From CAYSBE01 sp044337585 (GTDB taxonomy: Bacteria > Bacteroidota > Bacteroidia > UKL13-3): a stretch of DNA of 20,510 bases. The position numbers and the translations under genes were made by a program. Location of the stretch: assembly GCA_044337585.1 (NCBI GenBank), contig JBIINH010000019.1, forward strand, positions 1 to 20,510. The letters are read 5' to 3'. Positions 8,606-14,813 of the stretch are shown piece after piece (the first letter of the stretch is position 1; every line of letters begins with the position of its first letter). The notes under the pieces are model-generated. The model saw only the letters and a list, made by a program, of their open reading frames with translations, was not told the DNA's origin and made no database searches.

Positions 8606-8625
8606 TCTTGAATTGAGATTCAAGA
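8606..8625 (+). terminator. Hairpin after queE, possible weak terminator
   Basis: TCTTGAAT and ATTCAAGA form a perfect 8-bp stem with the loop TGAG, 7 bases after the queE stop. The stem is AT-rich and no immediate T-run follows (a T-rich patch appears near 8641-8648), so termination would be weak. It also falls in a 7-base-periodic stretch and may be a by-product of the repeats. Confidence 0.35.
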
Positions 8626-8680
8626 ATTAAGATTACACGATTGTTTTTAATTAGGTTGCATCAGATATTAACCAAAATTC

Positions 8681-8722
8681 GGACAACTCACACCCGACTC
8701 CCGACACCTGTAACCCAGATCC
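8681..8722. repeat. Degenerate 7-base repeats between queE and uvrB
   Basis: Six units of 7 bases in one phase: GGACAAC, TCACACC, CGACTCC, CGACACC, TGTAACC, CAGATCC, ending at the uvrB stop. Pyrimidine-rich, GC-richer than the surroundings, and similar in style (ACTC core) to the repeats at the queE 5' end. The rest of 8599-8680 contains no gene that I can see. Confidence 0.5.
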
Positions 8723-10746
8723 TAAACTTCTTCCAATTTCTTTTTCAGTTCAAACACTTCGTCCCGAAGGCGGGCTGCTTCCATAAATTCCATTTCTCTG
8801 GCCGCTTTCATCATTTGCTTTTCAGTTTCTGCAATCAGTTTTTCAAGTTGCGGTTTACTCATATTTTCAGTAACCGGATCAGCTGCAATTAAGAATTCAT
8901 CAGGCTCTACATAGTATTGTGTTTCGGCACCCTGTTTGGCATCTGCAACAGATGTTTGTTTCATAATATCATCAATTGATTTTATGATTGTTTTTGGGGT
9001 GATGCCATGCTGAATATTATATGAAATTTGTTTTTCGCGTTTGCGTAAATTATCATCAATAGTTTTTTGCATGCTATCAGTAATTTTATCGGCATACATG
9101 ATAACCCTTCCTCTTTCATTCCTTGCTGCGCGCCCAATGGTTTGGGTAAGGGAACTTTCGCTGCGTAAAAATCCTTCCTTGTCAGCATCCATAATGGCAA
9201 CCAATGCTACTTCAGGTAAATCCAGTCCTTCACGCAACAAGTTTACGCCAACAAGTACATCAAATTTGCCTAAGCGCAAATCTCTTAAAATTTCTACACG
9301 GTCCAATGTTTTTACTTCGCTGTGTATATACCTAGATTTGATATTGAGTTTGGCCAAGTATTTTGTGAGCTCCTCAGCCATGCGTTTGGTGAGTGTTGTT
9401 ACCAATACCCGATCACCTTGTTTTACTACTTTATCAATTTCATCCATCAAGTCGTCAACCTGATGTATACACGGCCTAATTTCAATTGGGGGGTCAAGGA
9501 GACCTGTGGGTCTAATAATTTGCTCTACAACAACACCTTCTGATTGGCGTATCTCATATTCTGCTGGGGTAGCACTTACATAAATGGTCTGGCCAGTCAT
9601 TTCTTCAAACTCATTAAACTTTAGCGGTCTGTTGTCTAATGCTGAAGGTAAACGAAAGCCATATTCAACGAGGTTTTCTTTTCTCGACCTATCCCCGCCA
9701 TACATTGCTCGAACTTGCGGAATCGTAACATGGCTCTCATCAATAATCAAAAGTGAATCTTTGGGAAAATAATCTATGAGGCAAAATGGTCTTTCACCAG
9801 CTTTTCGTCTGTCCATATATCTCGAGTAGTTTTCGATGCCATTACAATAGCCGAGCTCCCTCATCATTTCCATATCAAAATTGGTTCGCTCTTCTAATCG
9901 TTTTGCTTCCAAAAATTTGCCCAATGACTTGAAATATTCAATTTGTGCAACCAAATCATCCTGTATGTCTCTAATTGCTTGATTTAATTGGTCTTTCGGT
10001 GTCACATAAATATTGGCAGGAAAGATGGCCACATCATTTATAGTTTCCATTTTTCGTCCGCTTACCGGGTCAATTAAATCAAGCGATTCAATTTCATTTC
10101 CGAAAAAAACAATGCGGACTGCAAAATCTGCATATGCTAAAAACACATCCACCACATCTCCCTTCACTCGAAAATTACCTCGTTTGAAATCGGCTGTGGT
10201 TCTGGAATAAAGTGAATCTACTAAGGCAAATAATAAACTGTTGCGGGATAGTTTTTGTCCCTTGTGCAATCTGATAATACTGCTTTCATAATCTTTTGGA
10301 TTACCGGCACCATATATGCAACTCACAGAGGCAACCACAATAACATCCCTGCGCCCAGATAGCAGAGAAGAGGTTGTTTTAAGTCGCATTTTCTCTATCT
10401 CATCATTAATATTAAGGTCTTTTTCAATGTAGGTATTTGATGTTGGGATATATGCTTCGGGCTGATAGTAATCGTAATAAGAAACAAAATACTCCACGGC
10501 ATTTTCGGGAAAAAACTGCTTAAACTCACCGTATAACTGAGCAACCAGAGTTTTGTTGTGGCTGATAATTAATGTTGGTCTTTGGGTTTGCTGTATAAGG
10601 TTGGCAATGGTAAATGTTTTTCCCGAACCTGTAACACCTAATAATACCTGTGCATTGTCACCTCTTTTTACACCTTCAATTAAAGAATTAATAGCAGTTG
10701 GCTGATCACCGGCAGGTACATATTGTGAGGTAAGTTTGAAATTCAT
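8722..10746 (-). CDS. uvrB: UvrB, excinuclease ABC subunit B
   Basis: Damage-verifying DNA helicase-like subunit of nucleotide excision repair; UvrA loads it and it recruits UvrC. 674 residues from the ATG at 10746, normal length. Motifs: Walker A 'GVTGSGKT' (37-44), the beta-hairpin region 'YYDYYQPEAYIP' that inserts between the strands, 'LLIIDESH' as Walker B, 'YVSATPAEYE', 'QTIGRAARNERG' as helicase motif VI, and a C-terminal UVR coiled-coil ('EKQMMKAAREMEFMEAARLRDEVFEL') that binds UvrC. The frame is open to a GTG at 10755, but family proteins begin M-x-FKLTSxY and that GTG overlaps the candidate -7 box at 10754-10761. UvrC is encoded about 2 kb away on the same strand. Confidence 0.97.
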   Translation of the reverse strand: MNFKLTSQYVPAGDQPTAINSLIEGVKRGDNAQVLLGVTGSGKTFTIANLIQQTQRPTLIISHNKTLVAQLYGEFKQFFPENAVEYFVSYYDYYQPEAYIPTSNTYIEKDLNINDEIEKMRLKTTSSLLSGRRDVIVVASVSCIYGAGNPKDYESSIIRLHKGQKLSRNSLLFALVDSLYSRTTADFKRGNFRVKGDVVDVFLAYADFAVRIVFFGNEIESLDLIDPVSGRKMETINDVAIFPANIYVTPKDQLNQAIRDIQDDLVAQIEYFKSLGKFLEAKRLEERTNFDMEMMRELGYCNGIENYSRYMDRRKAGERPFCLIDYFPKDSLLIIDESHVTIPQVRAMYGGDRSRKENLVEYGFRLPSALDNRPLKFNEFEEMTGQTIYVSATPAEYEIRQSEGVVVEQIIRPTGLLDPPIEIRPCIHQVDDLMDEIDKVVKQGDRVLVTTLTKRMAEELTKYLAKLNIKSRYIHSEVKTLDRVEILRDLRLGKFDVLVGVNLLREGLDLPEVALVAIMDADKEGFLRSESSLTQTIGRAARNERGRVIMYADKITDSMQKTIDDNLRKREKQISYNIQHGITPKTIIKSIDDIMKQTSVADAKQGAETQYYVEPDEFLIAADPVTENMSKPQLEKLIAETEKQMMKAAREMEFMEAARLRDEVFELKKKLEEV

Positions 10747-10753
10747 CTGACTC

Positions 10754-10761
10754 ACAAAGAT
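10754..10761 (-). promoter_or_regulatory. Candidate uvrB -7 box
   Basis: Read on the minus strand, TATCTTTG matches TAnnTTTG fully and ends 7 bases before the uvrB ATG. A TTG lies 23 bases further upstream, slightly far for a -33 element. If used, the transcript would begin at or within a few bases of the ATG. Confidence 0.4.
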
Positions 10762-10807
10762 AAAATTAAGTTATGGTTTGCGTCACAATATTCTAAAGAA
10801 AGATATA

Positions 10808-10842
10808 ACCCTGAAAAGTTGATATAAAGTCTATTTCAGGGT
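10808..10842 (-). other. Hairpin spanning the stop codon of the exported-protein gene
   Basis: ACCCTGAAA (10808-10816) and TTTCAGGGT (10834-10842) form a perfect 9-bp stem with a 17-base loop that contains the stop codon of the minus-strand gene. There is no strong U-tract after it on the minus strand, so it may be a 3' stabilising hairpin or a weak terminator. Confidence 0.4.
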
Positions 10843-11499
10843 AAATGAATTGCCTGCACATAGCATGTAACAACCACTAGGAAAGGTAATTTTTTCATTA
10901 TCCTCACATTCAATAATGATGCTTTTGAAGTGAGCTATTGTCTTGGAATCGTGTTGAGCAGCGTATAGCGCCTTTTTTGTTACATTGATGGGTAATGCCA
11001 AGATCGAAATACTTAGGGTGATGCTTTCATTTGTTTTTTCAGGACTGTAAAATGTAGCCTTATTTCCTTTCAGATCCTGCGATTCGAGGAATATCCGTTT
11101 AGGCCCATAATTAAGTTTGGTAATTGCTCTTGTATTGATGTCAACCATAAAATACTTCTTTTCGCTGTTTTGCAATTCTATCGCCATGTTATTGCCGTCA
11201 TACATAGCGGTTCCATTACATCCTACAAGCATTAATTCATCTTGTTTATCACCCATTGCCGGTCTAAGTTTACTAAGTAGATAATTTTTATTACTATCAA
11301 TCTCTAAATAAAAACGTGTTCCATCAAATGCACCTCTTTTGACATATGCGTTATAGAATTTGTCATCAGAATTTACATCATGAGTGAAAGAAATCAATTC
11401 ACCCTTCTTAAAGTAGCCATCTTGAAAATTTCCTGAAGGTGTAAATGAATTGGAAATAAAGCCAATGACTAACAATACAAGCAGATATTTCATTTTCAT
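10831..11499 (-). CDS. Exported protein of unknown function
   Basis: A 222-residue protein I do not recognise. It opens with a signal peptide (MKMKYLLVLLVIGFISNSF); the mature part is rich in beta-strand-like, Lys/Asp/Asn-rich segments. Visible stretches are 'GTRFYLEIDSNKNYLLSKLRPAMGDK', 'ELMLVGCNGTAMYDGNNMAIELQNSEKKYFMVDI' and a C-terminal pair of cysteines near 'FPSGCYMLCAGNSF'; together with 'IIIECED' and 'LVGCNG' there are four, enough for disulfides. No sorting domain and no lipobox, so a periplasmic location is likely. Transcribed alone, between a tRNA gene upstream and uvrB downstream. A 17-bp palindrome lies 21 bases before the start codon. Confidence 0.75.
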   Translation of the reverse strand: MKMKYLLVLLVIGFISNSFTPSGNFQDGYFKKGELISFTHDVNSDDKFYNAYVKRGAFDGTRFYLEIDSNKNYLLSKLRPAMGDKQDELMLVGCNGTAMYDGNNMAIELQNSEKKYFMVDINTRAITKLNYGPKRIFLESQDLKGNKATFYSPEKTNESITLSISILALPINVTKKALYAAQHDSKTIAHFKSIIIECEDNEKITFPSGCYMLCAGNSFTLK

Positions 11500-11519
11500 A
11501 CGCTAATAATTTAGAAGTG

Positions 11520-11536
11520 TGTTTATATTATAAACA
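11520..11536. promoter_or_regulatory. Palindrome upstream of the exported-protein gene, possible operator
   Basis: TGTTTATA, one central base, then TATAAACA: an 8-bp-arm perfect palindrome, 21 bases upstream of the ATG at 11499 on the minus strand. Its place between the tRNA terminator and the start codon would suit an operator, but AT-rich palindromes arise easily in such DNA. Confidence 0.3.
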
Positions 11537-11557
11537 AGCAATTTAAAGATTTTTAGC

Positions 11558-11584
11558 AAAAAAAATCCTGACATAATCAGGACT
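11558..11584 (-). terminator. Intrinsic terminator after tRNA-Leu
   Basis: On the minus strand, 6 bases after the tRNA end, TCCTGA and TCAGGA form a 6-bp stem with a 5-base loop, followed directly by eight T residues. This is a compact, standard intrinsic terminator. Confidence 0.8.
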
Positions 11585-11589
11585 TCTTG

Positions 11590-11672
11590 TGCTGCGGAAG
11601 AGACTCGAACTCTTACACCAAAAAGGCACCACCCCCTCAAGATGGCGTGTCTACCAATTCCACCACCGCAGC
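11590..11672 (-). tRNA. tRNA-Leu(GAG)
   Basis: A complete class II tRNA on the minus strand, 83 bases including the discriminator A at 11590. The acceptor arms GCTGCGG and CCGCAGC pair fully. The D arm is GTGG-AATTGGTAGA-CAC. The anticodon stem CCATC/GGTGG (with one T-G wobble) holds the loop TTGAGGG, giving anticodon GAG, which reads CUC and CUU leucine codons. The variable arm is long with a short stem, and the T arm is AAGAG-TTCGAGT-CTCTT. CCA is not encoded (next bases CAA), so it must be added after transcription. The terminator follows at 11558-11584. Confidence 0.95.
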
Positions 11673-11697
11673 GCGGTTGTATTATATTGAGCTGAGT

Positions 11698-11749
11698 GGC
11701 GTGTCTACCATCCCGATAGCTATCGGGACCACCACCGCAGCGCGGTTGT
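11698..11749 (-). pseudogene. Truncated tRNA-Leu 5' half with an 18-bp palindrome in the D loop
   Basis: A partial copy of the neighbouring tRNA-Leu. On the minus strand it carries the same 10-base 5' flank (ACAACCGCGC), then GCTGCGGTGGTGG and TGGTAGACACGCCA, identical to the intact gene. The three bases AAT of the D loop are replaced by the perfect palindrome TCCCGATAGCTATCGGGA (11711-11728). Everything from the anticodon stem onward is absent, so it cannot make a tRNA. Confidence 0.8.
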
Positions 11750-11763
11750 TTTAGTTTTACTTT

Positions 11764-11803
11764 GGCTTATCTACCTCCCGAATCCTCGGGACCACCACCG
11801 AAC
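11764..11803 (-). pseudogene. Second, diverged tRNA-Leu-like 5' half with a 16-bp palindrome
   Basis: Read on the minus strand, GTTCGGTGGTGG, the palindrome TCCCGAGGATTCGGGA (11776-11791), then GGTAGATAAGCC. This has the same order as the copy at 11698-11749, with substitutions in the acceptor part and after the D loop. The palindrome has the same outer arms (TCCCGA/TCGGGA) but a different core and sits at the same place. The remaining bases between here and the THX gene (11804-11846) show nothing I can identify. Confidence 0.6.
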
Positions 11804-11846
11804 TAGATACAATTTAGTTGTATGTAATAATAAAATGCTTTCGCAA

Positions 11847-11975
11847 TTACTTCTTTGCTGAAGGTGTAACAGCAATTGTGCTGTTCTTTGCTTTGAGTGT
11901 TCTTTTGCTTCTTAAGCGACCAAATGAACCGTTTTTTAGTTTTCCTAATTTAGAACGTAAATCTCCTTTTCCCAT
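11847..11975 (-). CDS. Small ribosomal protein THX (bTHX-like)
   Basis: A 42-residue, strongly basic protein. It begins MGKGDLRSKLGKLKNGSFG, which matches the pattern of 30S protein THX (MGKGD, then R/K-rich, then G-S/T-F/Y-G); the Thermus protein is about 26 residues and binds in the 30S head. The tail from RLRSKRTLKAKN onward, ending TPSAKK, is longer than the classical form and is the least certain part. Start ATG at 11975, stop TAA at 11847. A near-match -7 box (TAATATTG, 12002-12009) lies 26 bases upstream. It is followed on the same strand by the tRNA-Leu fragments and the tRNA, and may share their transcript. Recognition rests on the N-terminal motif. Confidence 0.8.
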   Translation of the reverse strand: MGKGDLRSKLGKLKNGSFGRLRSKRTLKAKNSTIAVTPSAKK

Positions 11976-12042
11976 GACTGTATTTGTTAAATTTTAGATT
12001 GCAATATTAAGGTCTCGTGCTGTAACGGACAAATAAAAAATA

Positions 12043-12077
12043 AAAAGCCTCCTGCTCAAACAGAACAGGAGACTTTT
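12043..12077 (-). terminator. Intrinsic terminator after the small T9SS cargo gene
   Basis: On the minus strand a 12-bp stem (12066-12077 with 12043-12054; one G-U pair, otherwise fully paired) with an 11-base loop, followed by T-rich sequence at 12042-12031. It begins about 20 bases after the stop of the gene at 12098. Confidence 0.85.
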
Positions 12078-12097
12078 AACTATTGATTTGGTTGAAA

Positions 12098-12784
12098 TTA
12101 ATGACTAACGTTAAATTTACCGTTTTTAATCACTTCATTTTCAGAAGTTCTTATGTCATATATGTAAAATCCCTTTTTGAATTCAGCTACATTGATTTGG
12201 TTGATTCCTTCAGAACCGTTGATTGTTTCAACCAATTTACCGGTTACATCAAAAATATTTATAACAAATCCTTTTTTGTAATTCAACTCGATATTCAATA
12301 CATCTTTTGCAGGGTTAGGGTAAACTTTTAAGCTACTAGAAGCAATTTCTGCTTCAGTAAGGTTATTGAATAAATTGTACAACGAGCAAGAAACAGAATT
12401 GATGGTTGCAGTTGTACCAACTACATAATAACCAGCAATACAAATAGGCGCATTGTTAATTGTACCATTAAAATTGATTGTATATTGACGAGTGAATTCT
12501 TGAGAATCACCAGGCGCAATATTTACACCTGTTAGTAATGCAGGTTGGGTTAATGGAGTAAATGCGCTTCCGTTTATTGAACCTAGAGCTGTAGCTACTA
12601 CATTCCCACCTGTAAATGTTTCTGCTGTTGTTAGGTTTACAATCCAGATTTTGAAATCAACAGGTACGCCAGCATTGATAGTTGTACCGCCAGCAGGTTC
12701 TGAAATACGTATGCGCAATTTACCAGTTTGGGCAAATGTGGTAAGAGTTGCAATGGAAAATAATCCTAGTAATATTTTTTTCAT
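12098..12784 (-). CDS. Small secreted protein with T9SS type A sorting domain
   Basis: A 228-residue cargo of the type IX (Por) secretion system. Signal peptide MKKILLGLFSIATLTTFAQ. A beta-sandwich-like module of about 130 residues follows ('RIRISEPAGGTTINAGVPVDFKIWIVN...'), resembling adhesin or CARDB-type folds, though I cannot name it. The C-terminal sorting domain is clear: 'LKVYPNPAKDVLNIEL', 'VINIFDVTGKLV', 'INQINVAEFKKGFYIYDI', and a basic end with 'GKFNVSH'. The protein should cross the inner membrane by Sec and the outer membrane by T9SS, with sorting-domain removal and cell-surface attachment or release. It has its own promoter, which lies in the 3' end of uvrC, and its own terminator. 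Confidence 0.9.
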   Translation of the reverse strand: MKKILLGLFSIATLTTFAQTGKLRIRISEPAGGTTINAGVPVDFKIWIVNLTTAETFTGGNVVATALGSINGSAFTPLTQPALLTGVNIAPGDSQEFTRQYTINFNGTINNAPICIAGYYVVGTTATINSVSCSLYNLFNNLTEAEIASSSLKVYPNPAKDVLNIELNYKKGFVINIFDVTGKLVETINGSEGINQINVAEFKKGFYIYDIRTSENEVIKNGKFNVSH

Positions 12785-12810
12785 TTGTTTGTTTGTTTTG
12801 TTATTTTATT

Positions 12811-12842
12811 CAAATGTAGCTCAGTTCATCAACCCATCAAAA
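12811..12842 (-). promoter_or_regulatory. Promoter of the T9SS cargo gene, inside the uvrC 3' end
   Basis: On the minus strand: TTTTG (12838-12842), a 19-base spacer, then TACATTTG (12811-12818). Both elements match the Bacteroidota -33/-7 consensus (TTTG and TAnnTTTG) at standard spacing. The start site would be near 12805, giving a leader of about 20 bases. The -33 element is within the last codons of uvrC. Confidence 0.65.
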
Positions 12843-14623
12843 TATTTTTTTATAATCTGTGCTTTGCTGTTGCCAACAATCAGATTAAGGGTATTAATAT
12901 CAGCCTCTTTTATATTTTTTACCGATTTTAGATTCAATAATAATTTTTTCATGGTGGCCTCGCCTACACCCGGAATATTTATCAACTCAGATTGCAAAGC
13001 AGACTTACTTCTTCGGTTGCGGTGGTGTGTTATACCAAAACGATGTGCTTCATCTCTAATTTGCTGAATGATTTTTAATGTTTCTGATTTTTTGTCAATA
13101 TACAAAGGAAGTTCGTCTCCTGGGAAATAGAGTTCTTCCAACCGCTTTGCTATACCAAGTACAGGAATTTTTCCATATAAGCCTAGGGCTTGTATGCTTT
13201 CAACGGCTGAACTTAATTGCCCTTTTCCACCGTCAATCACAATTAAGTCTGGCAGTGGTTCGTTCTCTTCTAACATGCGTTTATATCTTCTAAATACTAC
13301 TTCACGCATAGTATCAAAATCATTTGGGCCCTCAACTGTTTTTACATTGAAATGACGGTAATCTTTTTTGCTGGGTTTGGCATCTTTAAAAACCACACAT
13401 GCCGAAACAGGATGCGTACCCTGAATGTTTGAATTGTCAAAACACTCAATACGGTGTGGAAGTGTAGTAAGTCGTAAATCTTTTTTAATTTGTTTTAAAA
13501 TACGCTCTGTTTTTAACTCTGGATTTAACTGCTCATACTGTGAAAGTTTTTCTTTGCGGTAGTACAGTGCATTTTTTATTGATAGTTCTAGTAGCTTTCT
13601 CTTTTCTCCCGATTTGGGAACCGTAAAGGTAATTTTTTTGTCTTCGATATCGATATCAAATGGGACGATTACTTCGGTTGATTTACTGCCATAGTTCTCG
13701 CGCACTTCAGCTATGGCAAATTCCAGAAGTTCAGTATCTGTTTCATCAAGTTTCTTTTTTAATTCAAACGTTTGGGTTTGTACAATCATACCATTGGCTA
13801 CTTTCAAATAATTTACAAAGCCAAATTTATCATCAGTAGTAATCGAGAACACATCGACATCATCTGTTAATCCATTGACGATGGTTGACTTGCTCTGATA
13901 ATTTTCTAATAAATCCAATTTTTTTTTATAGGCAGCTGCAATTTCATATTTCATAGAAGTTGAAGCTAATTCCATGTTTTTCTTCAAGTTTTGTTTTACG
14001 GGAGTAATATTTCCTTTTAGTATACTTCTAATGGATTGAATGCTTTCATTATAATCATCAAGTTTTTGAAGCCCTACACAAGGTGCTTTACAATTTCCAA
14101 TTTGGTATTCAAGGCATGATTTAAATTTTTGTATTTCAATATTGTGTTTTGTTAATGCAAGGTTGCAAGTACGAATAGGGTAAATGCTTTTGATCACATC
14201 CACAATTGCCCTCATCATGCTTACAGATGCATAGGGTCCAAAGTATTCTGAGCCATCTTTTATGGGTTTGCGAGTTGGAAAAATTCTTGGGAATGATTCG
14301 TTTTTAATACATAAATATGGGTATGTCTTATCATCTTTTAAGTTGATATTAAACTTGGGTTGAAACTTTTTTATCAACGAGTTTTCTAGTAATAACGCAT
14401 CAATTTCGGAATCAACTATGGTGAATTGAATATCATTGATTTTACTAACAAGTACAGCAGTTTTATGGTTATCAAATGATTTGGTAAAGTACGAGCCAAC
14501 TCTTTTTTTTAAATTTTTGGCTTTTCCAATGTAGATGAGTGTGCCGTTTACATCGAAATATTTATAGATACCCGGATTATCAGGCAACCCACTTATAATT
14601 TGTTTGAGGTTGTTTGTGTGCAT
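12821..14623 (-). CDS. uvrC: UvrC, excinuclease ABC subunit C
   Basis: Dual-incision nuclease of nucleotide excision repair, 600 residues, normal length. Domain order: GIY-YIG nuclease at the N-terminus ('GIYKYFDVNGTLIYIGKAKNLKKRV', 18-42, with glutamate in 'LLLENSLIK') for the 3' cut; a cysteine-bearing region ('RTCNLAL', 'CLEYQIGNCKAPCVG'); a UVR motif ('MELASTSMKYEIAAAYKKKLDLLE') that pairs with UvrB; an RNase H-like nuclease for the 5' cut ('ECFDNSNIQGTHPVSACVVF', 'LIVIDGGKGQLS', 'FGITHHRNRRSK'); and a C-terminal helix-hairpin-helix ('LINIPGVGEATMKKLL'). Start ATG at 14623. No terminator is visible after the stop, so some transcripts may run into the T9SS gene. Confidence 0.97.
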   Translation of the reverse strand: MHTNNLKQIISGLPDNPGIYKYFDVNGTLIYIGKAKNLKKRVGSYFTKSFDNHKTAVLVSKINDIQFTIVDSEIDALLLENSLIKKFQPKFNINLKDDKTYPYLCIKNESFPRIFPTRKPIKDGSEYFGPYASVSMMRAIVDVIKSIYPIRTCNLALTKHNIEIQKFKSCLEYQIGNCKAPCVGLQKLDDYNESIQSIRSILKGNITPVKQNLKKNMELASTSMKYEIAAAYKKKLDLLENYQSKSTIVNGLTDDVDVFSITTDDKFGFVNYLKVANGMIVQTQTFELKKKLDETDTELLEFAIAEVRENYGSKSTEVIVPFDIDIEDKKITFTVPKSGEKRKLLELSIKNALYYRKEKLSQYEQLNPELKTERILKQIKKDLRLTTLPHRIECFDNSNIQGTHPVSACVVFKDAKPSKKDYRHFNVKTVEGPNDFDTMREVVFRRYKRMLEENEPLPDLIVIDGGKGQLSSAVESIQALGLYGKIPVLGIAKRLEELYFPGDELPLYIDKKSETLKIIQQIRDEAHRFGITHHRNRRSKSALQSELINIPGVGEATMKKLLLNLKSVKNIKEADINTLNLIVGNSKAQIIKKYFDGLMN

Positions 14624-14777
14624 CTATTGTTTTTTGATATGATTATTCTCAGGTTTATGGTAAATGTATTTATTTCTTTATGGATGTTTTCACCTTAACA
14701 TGTTGCTGTCCAATATCAACCAATAATTGATATGAGCTACAAACTTATTAATAATAAAATAACAACCTCAAAAGGGG

Positions 14778-14807
14778 TTTGTTTTTTTGGATTTTTACTT
14801 CATTTTG
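14778..14807 (+). promoter_or_regulatory. Candidate promoter of the DUF5686 gene
   Basis: TTTG at 14778-14781, an 18-base spacer, then TCATTTTG at 14800-14807, one mismatch from TAnnTTTG. The box ends 6 bases before the ATG at 14814, so transcription would start at about the ATG. The region 14624-14777 back to uvrC has no gene; a TACATTTA there could be the uvrC -7 box. Confidence 0.4.
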
Positions 14808-14813
14808 CAAACA

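Noticed and set aside
7941..8722. CRISPR array or coding tandem repeat
   Set aside because: Units are 7 bases, degenerate and without spacers; no cas gene in the window.
8641..8892. Open frame on the plus strand opposite the end of uvrB
   Set aside because: Mostly antisense to the conserved UVR domain of uvrB; the translation is Phe/His-rich and has no family look.
10747..10755. GTG start for UvrB three codons upstream
   Set aside because: UvrB proteins begin at M-x-FKLTS, and the GTG overlaps the candidate -7 box.
11590..11803. Integration site (att) of a mobile element at tRNA-Leu
   Set aside because: Integrases duplicate tRNA 3' ends; here 5' halves are repeated, and there is no integrase or foreign gene nearby.
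8722..14623. A dedicated uvrB-uvrC repair operon
   Set aside because: The two genes are about 2 kb apart with independent genes, promoters and terminators between them.
14764..14788. Small hairpin (AACCTC-AAAA-GGGGTT) followed by a T-run, resembling a terminator
   Set aside because: No plus-strand gene lies upstream for it to end (uvrC runs the other way), and it overlaps the candidate -33 element of the DUF5686 promoter.
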